Source: an uncultured Aquimarina sp.
GTDB lineage: Bacteria; Bacteroidota; Bacteroidia; Flavobacteriales; Flavobacteriaceae
Assembly: GCF_947496855.1 (NCBI RefSeq)
Contig: NZ_CANMED010000001.1
Coordinates: 1,302,001-1,366,000, forward strand
DNA length: 64,000 nt
Direction: 5' to 3'
Notes under the pieces: generated by a model
What the model was told of the DNA's origin: nothing
The model's input: the letters and a program-made list of their open reading frames with translations, nothing else
Database searches by the model: none
Shown here: positions 45,943 through 55,304 of the stretch, one piece after another
How positions within the stretch are numbered: position 1 is the first letter of the stretch
Layout of the letters: the number at the start of each line of letters is the position of its first letter
Translations under genes and position numbers: made by a program

Positions 45943-47631
45943 ATGCGTATAATAACATTATTTTTACTACTCAATATTGGAATCGGATACTGTCAAAAAG
46001 ACATTCCGAAGGACTATTTCATAAATCCTTTAGACATTCCTCTTGCAGTTTCCGGAACTTATGGAGAGCTGAGATCTAACCATTTTCACTCCGGTTTAGA
46101 TTTAAAAACAGAGGGGCAAGAAGGCTTAAAGGTATATGCAGCAGCGGACGGGACTATAAGCAGAATAAAAGTTTCTCATTTTGGGTATGGAAAAGCAATG
46201 TATATATCGCATCCTAATGGTTATACCTCTGTGTATGCGCATCTCCAAAAATTTTCTCCTAAAATAGAAGCATATATAAAGAAAAGGCAATACGCAAAAG
46301 AATCTTATGAAATCGAGCTTTTTCCGAAGGCAGGAGCCTTATCTCTTAAAAAAGGAGATATAATCGCTTATAGCGGTAATACAGGTGGTAGTGGCGGTCC
46401 ACATTTACATTTTGAAATAAGAGACGCAAAAGCAAGACCAATGAACCCTATGAGTTTCGGTATTGACATCAAGGACACCAAAAAACCTACGATTAATAGT
46501 GTTTGGATATATAGTCTTGATAAAAACTCACATGTTAATGGAAACCAACAACCAACAAAATTAAGATTAATACCATTTGACAATGGTAATTTTAAAGCTG
46601 AAGGTGTTAACGCAATAGGAAAAATAGGAATTGGTGTTTCTACAATCGATCAACAAAACTTAGCAGCAAATAAAAATGGTATTTATAAGATTTCGACAGA
46701 GTTAAATGGTCAGGAAAATTTTACGCTAGAAATGAAACGATTTTCGTTTTCGGAGACTCGCTATATTAATAGATTAATTGATTACCCATACTATAAAAAG
46801 AATCGAAGCAGGATTACAAAACTTTTTATTGAAAAAAACAATCCGCTTACCATCTATAAAAACACCATTGCTAACGGTATTTTCAAAGTAGGAGATAGTT
46901 TATCTTATACGGCTAAAGTTTTAGTAAAAGATTTCAAAGACAATACGACTATAATTAGTATCCCAATACAGGGAAAACAATTAGCAGAAATTTCAAAAAA
47001 AGAGATTGTTAAGACTCCATATTTAGCCAAACCAACGGAAAACTTCACGTTTAATTCCGGGATTTTTGACGTATATATTCCCAAAGGTAGTTTGTACGAA
47101 AATGCATATTTGGATATTCAAGCCAATGGGGATACTATTAAGATTCACGAGGATGAGATTCCATTACACAAAAATATGACGATTGCATTTGACGTCTCTA
47201 ATTACAGTGAACTAGATAAAAAAAAGTTATACATCGGAAGATTAGGTTATAGTAATAAACACTATTACGTAAAAACAAATAAAAAAATTAATCGTTTTTC
47301 AACAAGAACAAGAACCCTAGGTACTTACTCGTTATTTACTGACCTTGATAAACCTACGGTAGTTCCCATAAATGTCTCTGATAAAAAATGGATGTCTAAA
47401 GTTAATTTTTTAAAGATTAAGATTGATGACGCTGATTCGGGTATTAAAATGTTTAGAGCAACAATAAACGGAAAATTTATTTTGATGGAATATGATTACA
47501 AAACAGGAATGCTGGTTTATGATTTTAATGACAAAATAATTACAGAGACGGAAAATAAATTTAAACTTATTGTGTTAGATAAAGTAGGAAATAATACTAC
47601 ATTTGAAACAATATTCTTTAGAAAACCGTAA
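45943..47631 (+). CDS. Secreted M23 family metallopeptidase
   Basis: This 562-residue periplasmic protein has a signal peptide (about 1-18, ending IGYCQ). The LytM-type zinc peptidase domain (about 40-165) has HFHSGLDLKT, supplying the first His and the Asp, and the later HLHFEIRD with the H-x-H motif, split by an insertion of about 30 residues. It likely cuts peptidoglycan peptides. The remaining 390 residues are beta-rich with no named domain. A TonB-dependent receptor starts 13 bases after the stop, so the two are probably one transcript. Confidence 0.9.
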   Translation: MRIITLFLLLNIGIGYCQKDIPKDYFINPLDIPLAVSGTYGELRSNHFHSGLDLKTEGQEGLKVYAAADGTISRIKVSHFGYGKAMYISHPNGYTSVYAHLQKFSPKIEAYIKKRQYAKESYEIELFPKAGALSLKKGDIIAYSGNTGGSGGPHLHFEIRDAKARPMNPMSFGIDIKDTKKPTINSVWIYSLDKNSHVNGNQQPTKLRLIPFDNGNFKAEGVNAIGKIGIGVSTIDQQNLAANKNGIYKISTELNGQENFTLEMKRFSFSETRYINRLIDYPYYKKNRSRITKLFIEKNNPLTIYKNTIANGIFKVGDSLSYTAKVLVKDFKDNTTIISIPIQGKQLAEISKKEIVKTPYLAKPTENFTFNSGIFDVYIPKGSLYENAYLDIQANGDTIKIHEDEIPLHKNMTIAFDVSNYSELDKKKLYIGRLGYSNKHYYVKTNKKINRFSTRTRTLGTYSLFTDLDKPTVVPINVSDKKWMSKVNFLKIKIDDADSGIKMFRATINGKFILMEYDYKTGMLVYDFNDKIITETENKFKLIVLDKVGNNTTFETIFFRKP

Positions 47632-47644
47632 ATAAATACATTCT

Positions 47645-50107
47645 TTGAAAAATCTCCACTTCCTTTTTGTTTTTTTTCTAGCCTTTACAAGTCATACTCT
47701 AATAGCTCAAAACGCAGTCGTAAAAGGGGTTGTTCTTAATGAATCTAACAAACCAATCGTTGGGGCAAATGTATCCTATGAAAGTTCGGGAACACGTACA
47801 GATAAAAATGGTGTATATATACTCGATATCCCTGCTGATAAAGACATAAAAATTACAATAAGCCATCTTGGGTTAAAGGATATCACATTCACTATCAATT
47901 TAAAGGAAAATCAAGAATATGAATTAAACCCTGTTTTAAAAACGGATATCGAGCAGATCAGTGAAGTGATTATTACTGGTAGAGAACGAAAAGCGGTAGA
48001 AGGGATTACCACATTAAATCCAGAAACAATTCGTATTACTCCATCTGCTAATGCTGGTGTAGAAGGTCTACTAAAAACACTACCGGGAGTTAGCTCTAAT
48101 AACGAATTAAGTACTCAGTATTCTGTAAGAGGAGGTAATTTTGATGAAAACTTAGTATATGTAAATGAAATAGAAGTCTATCGGCCTTTTCTTATTCGCT
48201 CAGGACAACAAGAAGGATTAAGTTTTGTAAATACAGACTTGGTAAGAAACGTTGATTTCTCTGCTGGTGGCTTTCAAGCAAAATATGGAGACAAACTCTC
48301 ATCTGTTTTGGATATAACCTATCGCAGACCCACACGATTTGATATAACAGCTGATCTAAGTTTATTAGGAGGTAGTATTTCTGCAGGAGGAATAACGAAA
48401 GACAAGAAATTTGCAGGAGTAGTTGGTGTTCGTTATAGAGACAATAGTCTTTTGGTAGATGCGAGGCAAACTGAAACTAATTTTAGGCCTAGATTTGCGG
48501 ATTTACAAACCTATCTTTCTTATAATTTCTCAGATAAGTTTGAACTAGGTTTTCTAGGTAACATTGCTATCAATAAGTATGACTACGAACCGCTAACTCG
48601 TCAAACCAATTTTGGTACAATTACGAATCCAATTGCATTAACGATTTTTTATGATGGTCAGGAAAAAGATCAGTATGAAACTTATTTTGGCGCATTAAAG
48701 GGCACCTATCAAGCTAATGAAAACTTAACTTTAAAATTAATTGGTTCAGCCTATCATACGCAAGAGCAAGAATATTTTGATATTTTTGCAGCTTACTTTT
48801 TAGGAGCAGTAAATACAGATATTGGTAGTGAAGATCTTGGTGAAGTTGAGTTTAATGAAGGTATTGGATCTCAATTAACTCATGCAAGGAACGACTTGGA
48901 TGCTTTAATATTTAATCTGGAGCATAAAGGAACCTATGTTGCGGATGAGCATCAAATAGATTGGGGTATAAAATATACTTCTGAAGATATTAGGGATCGA
49001 ATTCAAGAATATGAAGTTATTGACTCTGCTGGATTTTCAATTCGCCCACCTGGCACTTTTATCAATGACCAACCTTACAATCCTAATGCTAGCCCTATTG
49101 TTCCTTTTTCTAGTGTAAGAGCCACTAATATGGTTACGATTGATCGGTTTTCAGGATATGCTCAGTATAGTTTCCGATCTACTATCAAAGAACATGAAAT
49201 TTGGATGAATGCAGGAGTAAGAGCACACAACTGGAATGTTTCGGGGGATGGCATTAATAGTACTTCTCAGACAGTATTTAGTCCAAGAGCGCAAATAGCG
49301 ATTAAACCAAATTGGAAAGCAGATATGATCTTTAGACTTTCTGGAGGATTGTATCACCAACCTCCTTTTTACAGAGAACTAAGAGATATTCAAGGAACTG
49401 TGCAACCCAATGTAAAAGCTCAGCAATCCACACACTTAGTTGCAGGTAATGATTACAGTTTTAATATGTGGGATAGACCATTTAAACTTACCACAGAATT
49501 GTATTATAAAAAACTTACAGATGTTAATTCGTATACTATAGAAAATGTAAGAATTAGATACCGAGCTAATAATAATGCTGAAGCGTATGCTGCTGGATTT
49601 GATTTAAGATTGAATGGTGAATTTGTTCCTGGAACCGAGAGCTGGGTAAGTCTGGGTGTACTAAAAACTGAAGAAAATCTTGATGGAAGAGGTTATATTG
49701 CAAGACCTACAGATCAAAGAGTAAAAGTCGGAGCCCTTTTTCAGGATTATGTCCCAACAATTCCCAATTTAAAAATGTATCTTAATCTTGTATATCAAAC
49801 AGGAGTTCCTGGTGGTTCACCAAGTAATGCTGATCCTTATAATTTTCAGACAAGACTTAGGGATTATCGAAGAGCAGATTTAGGTATTTCTTATATCGTC
49901 GTAGATCAAAAAATAAGACGTAAAGAAGGTAGTTTCTTTAATAAATTCCGAGAACTGAATGTAGGGTTTGAAATCTTTAACGTTTTTGACAATCTCAATT
50001 CTATTACAAATACTTTTGTTAGAGATGCTGCCTCTCAGCAACAATTTTCTATTCCAAATTTCTTAACACAGCGCGTATTTAATGTGAGATTAGGAATGAA
50101 GTTTTAA
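47645..50107 (+). CDS. TonB-dependent outer membrane receptor
   Basis: The gene starts at a TTG (47645): this gives a correct signal peptide (KNLHFLFVFFLAFTSHTLIAQ) and no ATG fits. The 820-residue protein has a carboxypeptidase-like regulatory domain (about 22-95, VVKGVVLNESNKPIVGANVS). A plug domain follows (about 115-235, LKTLPGVSSNNELSTQYSVR, GGFQAKYGDKLSSVLDI). A 22-strand-type barrel ends in the terminal aromatic signal RLGMKF. It imports an unknown ligand using TonB energy. It follows the M23 gene by 13 bases, and its end overlaps the converging desulfurase stop by 4 bases. Confidence 0.92.
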   Translation: MKNLHFLFVFFLAFTSHTLIAQNAVVKGVVLNESNKPIVGANVSYESSGTRTDKNGVYILDIPADKDIKITISHLGLKDITFTINLKENQEYELNPVLKTDIEQISEVIITGRERKAVEGITTLNPETIRITPSANAGVEGLLKTLPGVSSNNELSTQYSVRGGNFDENLVYVNEIEVYRPFLIRSGQQEGLSFVNTDLVRNVDFSAGGFQAKYGDKLSSVLDITYRRPTRFDITADLSLLGGSISAGGITKDKKFAGVVGVRYRDNSLLVDARQTETNFRPRFADLQTYLSYNFSDKFELGFLGNIAINKYDYEPLTRQTNFGTITNPIALTIFYDGQEKDQYETYFGALKGTYQANENLTLKLIGSAYHTQEQEYFDIFAAYFLGAVNTDIGSEDLGEVEFNEGIGSQLTHARNDLDALIFNLEHKGTYVADEHQIDWGIKYTSEDIRDRIQEYEVIDSAGFSIRPPGTFINDQPYNPNASPIVPFSSVRATNMVTIDRFSGYAQYSFRSTIKEHEIWMNAGVRAHNWNVSGDGINSTSQTVFSPRAQIAIKPNWKADMIFRLSGGLYHQPPFYRELRDIQGTVQPNVKAQQSTHLVAGNDYSFNMWDRPFKLTTELYYKKLTDVNSYTIENVRIRYRANNNAEAYAAGFDLRLNGEFVPGTESWVSLGVLKTEENLDGRGYIARPTDQRVKVGALFQDYVPTIPNLKMYLNLVYQTGVPGGSPSNADPYNFQTRLRDYRRADLGISYIVVDQKIRRKEGSFFNKFRELNVGFEIFNVFDNLNSITNTFVRDAASQQQFSIPNFLTQRVFNVRLGMKF

Positions 50108-51252
50108 TTCTCCATAAACTCTTTCAAAACACCGATTACATAATCCACCTCTTCTTTGGTATTGTACTTAGAAAAAGAAAATCTAATAGATGGTTTTAGC
50201 ATATCTTCTTCAGAAAGTATTTCTGTTAGCACATGAGAGCCTTTACTACTTCCACTCTGACAAGCACTTCCTTTAGAACAGGCTATTCCTTTAATATCTA
50301 ACTGAAATAACAAAATACCTGCTTTTTCCTGAGATATTGGAAGACACACATTGATTAAAGTGTATGTGCTATGACTTAAATCGCAACAGTTAGCATTAAA
50401 CTTAACTCCATCAATTTGATCCCTTAATTGATCTACAAAGTATTGTTTGAGATTAGATATGTATGCTTTTTCTTCTGTCATATGTTCATAAGCTAAACGC
50501 AATGCCTCATCCATACCTGCAATATTATGCACTCCTTCTGTTCCGCCACGATATCCTCTCTCCTGCTCTCCTCCATAAATCAATGGTTTTAGTCCAGAGT
50601 TCTTTTTTATATATGCAAAACCAACTCCTTTTGGACCATGAAACTTATGAGCACTAACAGCAGTAAAATCAACATTTAACTCACTAAGATTAACATCTAA
50701 ATGCCCAATTGATTGCACCATATCACTATGAAAAAGAACTCCTTCCGCACTACACAAACTACCTACTTTTTCAATATCTAAAATAGTTCCTATCTCATTA
50801 TTAACATGCATTAAACTAACTAATGTTTTAACAGAACTAGTCACTAACAACTTTTTTAAGTGTTCATAATCAATAGAACCGTCTGAAGTAATATTCACAT
50901 AGCTTACAGATATATTCGTTTGCGTTTGTATTTCTTGGACTGTGTGTAAAACCGCATGGTGTTCTACTTTAGAAGTGATAATATGTTCTACACCTAAATC
51001 TCTAACAGCACTATTTAATGCCAGATTATCAGCTTCAGTTCCGCCGGATGTAAAAATAATTTCAGAAGCCTTTACTCCTAAATATTTTGCAATATTCTTT
51101 CTGGCTTGCTCAATATGATTTTTAGCAGATCTACCAAATCCATGAGTAGAAGAAGGGTTCCCATAATCCTCTCTTAATACCAAAGTCATCTTATCGATCA
51201 CTTCGGGACGTAACTGCGTAGTTGCAGCACTATCAAAATAAACCTTTTGCAT
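50104..51252 (-). CDS. Cysteine desulfurase (IscS/NifS type)
   Basis: The frame opens at 51312, but the upstream part is hydrophobic and atypical. The ATG at 51252 gives the standard MQKVYFDSAATTQLRP start and 382 residues. This pyridoxal-phosphate enzyme removes sulfur from cysteine for Fe-S clusters or tRNA thiolation. Visible are SGGTEADNLAL, the PLP lysine in SAHKFHGPKG (about 203) and the active cysteine in the CSKGSACQSG loop (about 323-330). Group I NifS/IscS-like enzymes have this loop. No isc, suf or tRNA gene is adjacent, so the pathway is open. Confidence 0.9.
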   Translation of the reverse strand: MQKVYFDSAATTQLRPEVIDKMTLVLREDYGNPSSTHGFGRSAKNHIEQARKNIAKYLGVKASEIIFTSGGTEADNLALNSAVRDLGVEHIITSKVEHHAVLHTVQEIQTQTNISVSYVNITSDGSIDYEHLKKLLVTSSVKTLVSLMHVNNEIGTILDIEKVGSLCSAEGVLFHSDMVQSIGHLDVNLSELNVDFTAVSAHKFHGPKGVGFAYIKKNSGLKPLIYGGEQERGYRGGTEGVHNIAGMDEALRLAYEHMTEEKAYISNLKQYFVDQLRDQIDGVKFNANCCDLSHSTYTLINVCLPISQEKAGILLFQLDIKGIACSKGSACQSGSSKGSHVLTEILSEEDMLKPSIRFSFSKYNTKEEVDYVIGVLKEFMEN

Positions 51253-51480
51253 TAAATCTAAAAAATTAGTTATTAACCAACAAAAAAATACAATTAATGC
51301 AGTAATAAACAATACATTTTATCATATCCTTATTTTATAACTGCAAATCTAATTCAAATAAAATTATTTTCCTCGCTGCACGTTATAATCTTTCAATTCC
51401 ATTATTTTTGTCAAAACATTCAGAAAAACATACCAAAAATAAACATGTGTAAATTTCATTCGTCTTTATCATATGTAAAC

Positions 51481-51488
51481 TATTTTTG
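51481..51488 (+). promoter_or_regulatory. Candidate -7 box for the lipoprotein pair
   Basis: TATTTTTG fits TAnnTTTG and lies 72 bases before the GTG start at 51561. No clear -33 TTG accompanies it. Confidence 0.35.
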
Positions 51489-51560
51489 TATGTTTTAAAA
51501 TTACAAGATAGTTTCTTATTTTGAAACTTCAATTTGTTATTAATTTTCAAAACATAGAGA

Positions 51561-52562
51561 GTGAAAAAGCTTTTATATATTTTTATTTTTTTTGGTTTAA
51601 CATCCTGTAATGATGGTGATATCATCGTTACTAGTTTTGAGTTCGAGGATGTAGATCTACAACTTTGTCAAGGAGCTAAACCTAATGAATTTGTTTTCTT
51701 TAAAATAAACACATCTGTCAATGAAGCTATTTCTTATAATTTTATTGATGCAACGTATTCTGTAACCACTATAACCGAAAACCCAATTATTATAGACTTA
51801 GAAACTCCTGATAATGGTTTAATTTACAGAAAATTTAACAATACTATTACCGCGGATTATTATTGTAACAATATTCCAGATAGCAGTATTATTGTTACCG
51901 AAGAACTTTTAAGTATAAGTGGCCAAGCAACAATAATTAACGAAATAGTAAGTGAAGATGATAATGATGGTGTGGAATCAATATTAGAAGCACCCAGCGA
52001 AATTGATCCAGAAGATGATCCAGATGGTGATGGAGTACCTAATTATCTGGACGATGCTATGGCCGATAGCACCATCGGAAACGCTGATCAGACCGCTGAT
52101 AATTTAGGAATTGAAGATGGTTATGATACTGATGGTGATCAAATTCCAGACTTTAGAGATCAAGATGATGATAATGACAATGTTTTAACAAGTGTAGAAT
52201 TACCTAATAGCGATCCTAATGATGATAGTTTTTTGGATACTGATGAAGATGGTATCCCTAATTATCGTGACGACGACGACGACGGTGATGGCATTCTCAC
52301 TAAAGATGAAGATATTAATGGCAATGGTAACCCAAGGGATGATGACACTGATGGTGATGGAATTGCTAATTTTCTTGATACTGATGATGCTATAAGCGTT
52401 ACTGCGGAATCTATTCTAAGCAATACAGTAATAACCACTTTTAGAACTACATTAACGGTTAGTGATCTTATTTTAAATGAAGTGAATGACCAATTTACAA
52501 ATGATGATTTTTCCTTTGGTTTTAGAGATGAAACCGTCTCCATAACCACTCCCATAAATTAA
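51561..52562 (+). CDS. Lipoprotein with calcium-binding TSP3-like repeats
   Basis: The gene starts at a GTG that gives a lipoprotein signal with lipobox LTSC (Cys near 16). The 333-residue protein has an N-terminal domain (about 17-130) shared with the next gene. Aspartate-rich repeats at about 132-275 (DPDGDGVPNYLDD, DTDGDQIPDFRDQ, DTDEDGIPNYRDD, DTDGDGIANFLDT) are typical calcium-binding thrombospondin type 3 repeats. A short C-terminal beta part (TVITTFRTTLTVSDLIL) follows. It is probably surface or periplasmic. The next lipoprotein gene starts 13 bases after the stop. Confidence 0.8.
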   Translation: MKKLLYIFIFFGLTSCNDGDIIVTSFEFEDVDLQLCQGAKPNEFVFFKINTSVNEAISYNFIDATYSVTTITENPIIIDLETPDNGLIYRKFNNTITADYYCNNIPDSSIIVTEELLSISGQATIINEIVSEDDNDGVESILEAPSEIDPEDDPDGDGVPNYLDDAMADSTIGNADQTADNLGIEDGYDTDGDQIPDFRDQDDDNDNVLTSVELPNSDPNDDSFLDTDEDGIPNYRDDDDDGDGILTKDEDINGNGNPRDDDTDGDGIANFLDTDDAISVTAESILSNTVITTFRTTLTVSDLILNEVNDQFTNDDFSFGFRDETVSITTPIN

Positions 52563-52575
52563 GATTAATATAACG

Positions 52576-53121
52576 ATGAACAGACTATGTTTTTTATTTT
52601 TCATGTCCCTACTAATAAGCTGTAGTGAAGGTGATCTAATAACCCTATCCGTAGATTTCGATGAAGATCTTCAAAACTGTGCTAATGAAAATGATAATAC
52701 TTTTGTCTTTTTTGTAATAGATCAAGACATTAATAGATCTTTATCTGTGAATTTTACTGATACTAGTTTTGAAATCAATCCGTTAGTACTGGCCGACATA
52801 TCTCTAGACGAACCAACAATAATCACTTTAAACACTACTAACAATCAGCTTCTTTATAGAGAGTTTAACACTCCAATTAATGGAGAAGAATATTTCTGTA
52901 GTAGTATTCCTATTAGTAACATCAATGTAACATTAGAATTAATAAGCACTAATGGAACGGCTGAAATTAGTTATGAAGCTGCAGACAATCAGCCCGATCC
53001 TACTCAAACTATATACACTAGAACTGTTATATTAAGAGATGTAACATTAGAAGGAGATGATATTGCGATACGCAAACAAATATTGGAATTAGGATCTGAC
53101 AGTATAATCATCCCTAATTAA
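52576..53121 (+). CDS. Lipoprotein paralogous to the upstream gene without the repeats
   Basis: This 181-residue protein has lipobox LISC (Cys near 16). From SEGDLITLSVDFDEDLQNC through NTFVFFVID to ISNINVTLELIS it aligns with the N-terminal domain of the preceding lipoprotein, and its end (TIYTRTVILRDVTLEG) matches that protein's last part. It lacks the calcium-binding repeats in between. Role unknown; the pair may act together at the cell surface. Confidence 0.75.
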   Translation: MNRLCFLFFMSLLISCSEGDLITLSVDFDEDLQNCANENDNTFVFFVIDQDINRSLSVNFTDTSFEINPLVLADISLDEPTIITLNTTNNQLLYREFNTPINGEEYFCSSIPISNINVTLELISTNGTAEISYEAADNQPDPTQTIYTRTVILRDVTLEGDDIAIRKQILELGSDSIIIPN

Positions 53122-53125
53122 CGAA

Positions 53126-53680
53126 CTATGTGTTTTTAGCGTTTTGTAGTATATAAATTTCCATAGCGCCAAGACCATATTTTTTATAATCCGCATCTGA
53201 TATACGAATGTTATCATATCTTCCAAACAAATACTTTAGTTCTTCCTTAAGAACTCCTTGTCCTATACCGTGAATAAAAATTACCTTCGGAATACGTTTA
53301 CTAATAGCAAAATCTAATTGTCTTTTTGCGGTATCTAGTTGAAATGTAATCATTTCGTGATTCGCCATTCCTTTTGTAGACTTCACTAGTTTATGTATAT
53401 GAAGATCTACTTCCATTGGAGGTATATTCCTTTCCTTAGGTTTTATTATCGGTCTTTTAGGTTTCTTTTTAAAAATCTCTTTTTCCTGTAAATTCTTCTC
53501 TATTTCTTCATAAGAAGGAACTATTAAATTATCAGATTCCTCTTTCACCAATTCATTAGTCATAAAAACCATATCAAAACCATCTTCGGATGTTATGGTT
53601 ATCTCTTTGCCATTTACAGAAATTACCCTACCGGTAATGGGCTCGTCTAATACCGAAACTTTATCTCCTATCTTAATCAT
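53126..53680 (-). CDS. Smr domain protein (DUF2027 type)
   Basis: This 184-residue protein has an N-terminal beta domain (about 1-50, IKIGDKVSVLDEPITGRVIS) of the DUF2027 kind. A linker follows, then a C-terminal Smr domain with VDLHIHKLVKSTKG, FIHGIGQGVLKEEL and GAMEIYI. Smr domains are related to the MutS2 C-terminus and can nick DNA or RNA; the H-G-x-G motif is intact. The substrate in Bacteroidota is not known. The membrane gene at 53686 ends 5 bases before it. Confidence 0.85.
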   Translation of the reverse strand: MIKIGDKVSVLDEPITGRVISVNGKEITITSEDGFDMVFMTNELVKEESDNLIVPSYEEIEKNLQEKEIFKKKPKRPIIKPKERNIPPMEVDLHIHKLVKSTKGMANHEMITFQLDTAKRQLDFAISKRIPKVIFIHGIGQGVLKEELKYLFGRYDNIRISDADYKKYGLGAMEIYILQNAKNT

Positions 53681-53685
53681 ACTAT

Positions 53686-53907
53686 CTACTCCTCTTCTTC
53701 TTTATTTTTAAGGTACTCTTTATTATTATTTGTTGATCTAGATGACACATTTGTATTTATTATAAATATTCCGGACATCAAGCATACAATTCCTGCGCTC
53801 TGCAGGTAATAGTTCTTTTTAGATGATGCTATTTCAGCGATTAAAAAAATAGCACCTACGGTTATTAAAAGGAGACTACAGATCTTTTTCAATTTAATTT
53901 TATCCAT
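53686..53907 (-). CDS. Small two-helix membrane protein
   Basis: This 73-residue protein has two hydrophobic segments (about 8-27 and 33-50), a lysine-rich start and a charged tail ending KNKEEEE. It precedes the Smr gene by 5 bases and is probably co-transcribed. No family is recognised. Confidence 0.65.
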   Translation of the reverse strand: MDKIKLKKICSLLLITVGAIFLIAEIASSKKNYYLQSAGIVCLMSGIFIINTNVSSRSTNNNKEYLKNKEEEE

Positions 53908-53997
53908 TATGCAAAAGTATCAAATATTAGATTTTTTCTACACATTAATTCTTCGAATACTCAAATTGTGTATATTGTGCCACATAATTAATAAAAA

Positions 53998-54288
53998 ATG
54001 TCTTTGGAAAAGTATATGTTTCCTTGTCTAAACAAAAAACTCTTTGGTGTCGATTGTTTAGGATGTGGTTTACAAAGGTCGGTAGCTCTCTTATTTAAAG
54101 GAGAATTTGTAGCTGCTTTCCAGATGTATCCGGCAGTATATCCTTTACTTATTCTTCTTTTTTTCTTAGGGTTTAATTTTTTTATTAAATTTAAACAGGA
54201 TTCACTTATTAAAGTGAGCTTAACTATTATATCTGTGCTTACAATGGTTGTAAGCTATCTAATCAAAATGAAATTCATTTTTAACTAA
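53998..54288 (+). CDS. DUF2752 membrane protein, copy 1
   Basis: This 96-residue protein has the DUF2752 signature FGVDCLGCGLQRS followed by two membrane helices and the conserved YPAVYPL. The C-x2-C-G motif could bind metal or form a disulfide; the family role is unknown. It starts a repeated two-gene set with a CCC-motif protein 11 bases behind. Confidence 0.85.
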   Translation: MSLEKYMFPCLNKKLFGVDCLGCGLQRSVALLFKGEFVAAFQMYPAVYPLLILLFFLGFNFFIKFKQDSLIKVSLTIISVLTMVVSYLIKMKFIFN

Positions 54289-54299
54289 TCAACTATTTT

Positions 54300-54617
54300 A
54301 TGGAAAAACAAACCTTACCTAACGCTACCCTTATTTTAGTATTCGGTATTTTATCAATTGTAGGATGCTGTTGTTATGGAATTCTTGGTCTTATTTTTGC
54401 AATAGTGGCTTTGGTTCTCGCCAAAAAAGCTACAGCAATGTATACCGAAAATCCTGAACTATATGAAGGATATAATAATGTGAAAACTGGAAAAATATTA
54501 GCAATAATTGGTTTAATCCTAAGTGCTATTTATCTAGTATTTGTTGTTATTATGTTTGCAACCATAGGCTATGAAGGTTATATGGATATGGTTAGAGAAC
54601 AAATGGGACAATATTAA
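54300..54617 (+). CDS. CCC-motif membrane protein, copy 1
   Basis: This 105-residue protein has two membrane segments (about 10-38 and 64-90) with GCCCYGILGLIF in the first and ENPELYEGYNNVKTGKI between. It belongs to the CCC-motif (DUF4190-like) membrane proteins common in Flavobacteriia, of unknown function. It is paired with the DUF2752 gene before it and followed by a terminator. Confidence 0.8.
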   Translation: MEKQTLPNATLILVFGILSIVGCCCYGILGLIFAIVALVLAKKATAMYTENPELYEGYNNVKTGKILAIIGLILSAIYLVFVVIMFATIGYEGYMDMVREQMGQY

Positions 54618-54640
54618 TAGAACCAAATTTTAATATATTT

Positions 54641-54677
54641 AAAACTGCTTTGTTTTTTACAAGGCAGTTTTTATTTT
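54641..54677 (+). terminator. Terminator between the two DUF2752/CCC pairs
   Basis: AAAACTGCTT pairs with AAGGCAGTTTT (one bulge) and is followed by Ts, so the second pair needs its own promoter or readthrough. Confidence 0.65.
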
Positions 54678-54692
54678 CTGGGCTTATTAAGG

Positions 54693-54995
54693 ATGAATGA
54701 AATAATAACCTTTCTTGAGAACAATCTCCTATTTTGTCCTTCTAAACAATTCATAAGAATTGAATGTTTAGGTTGTGGGCTTCAAAGAAGCTTTATTCTT
54801 CTAATAAAAGGGGATTTCCTGAATTCTATCATAATGTATCCTGCATTAATTCCGATGTTTATGATGATAGGATATTTAGTTAGCCACATCTACTTTAATT
54901 TCAAAAATGGAGCAAGTATCCTTAAATACTTTTATTTCTTGAATATAATTCTTATTGTTGCTAATTATATTATCAAACAATTATCGTACACATAA
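54693..54995 (+). CDS. DUF2752 membrane protein, copy 2
   Basis: This 100-residue paralogue of the 53998 gene has the same signature IRIECLGCGLQRS, a YPALIPM segment and two membrane helices. It adds about ten residues at the N-terminus. The stop is followed immediately by the ATG of the CCC-motif partner. Confidence 0.83.
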   Translation: MNEIITFLENNLLFCPSKQFIRIECLGCGLQRSFILLIKGDFLNSIIMYPALIPMFMMIGYLVSHIYFNFKNGASILKYFYFLNIILIVANYIIKQLSYT

Positions 54996-55304
54996 ATGGA
55001 AAACAAACAACAATTACCTAATGCTACTCTAGTTCTGATCTTTGGTATTATCTCAATAGTAACCTGCTTTTGTTACGGAATTCTTGGATTAATATTTGGA
55101 ATAGTAGCTCTCGTAATTTCTAAACAATCTATCAAACTTTATAATGAAAATCCTGAACTCTATTATGGATATGAAAACATAAAAGCTGGTAGAATCTGCG
55201 CAATTGTTGGTATAAGCCTTAGTTCTTTATATTTATTAGTAATCTTAGGGTATATTATTTTTGTAGGCGCTATGATCCCTTGGACAGAAGTTCTTAATCA
55301 ATAG
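54996..55304 (+). CDS. CCC-motif membrane protein, copy 2
   Basis: This 102-residue paralogue of the 54300 gene shares QLPNATLVLIFGIISI, CYGILGLIFGIVALVI and ENPELYYGYENIKAGRI. The three-cysteine run of copy 1 is reduced to TCFCYG here, so the motif is not fully kept. It is directly joined to the second DUF2752 gene. Confidence 0.8.
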   Translation: MENKQQLPNATLVLIFGIISIVTCFCYGILGLIFGIVALVISKQSIKLYNENPELYYGYENIKAGRICAIVGISLSSLYLLVILGYIIFVGAMIPWTEVLNQ

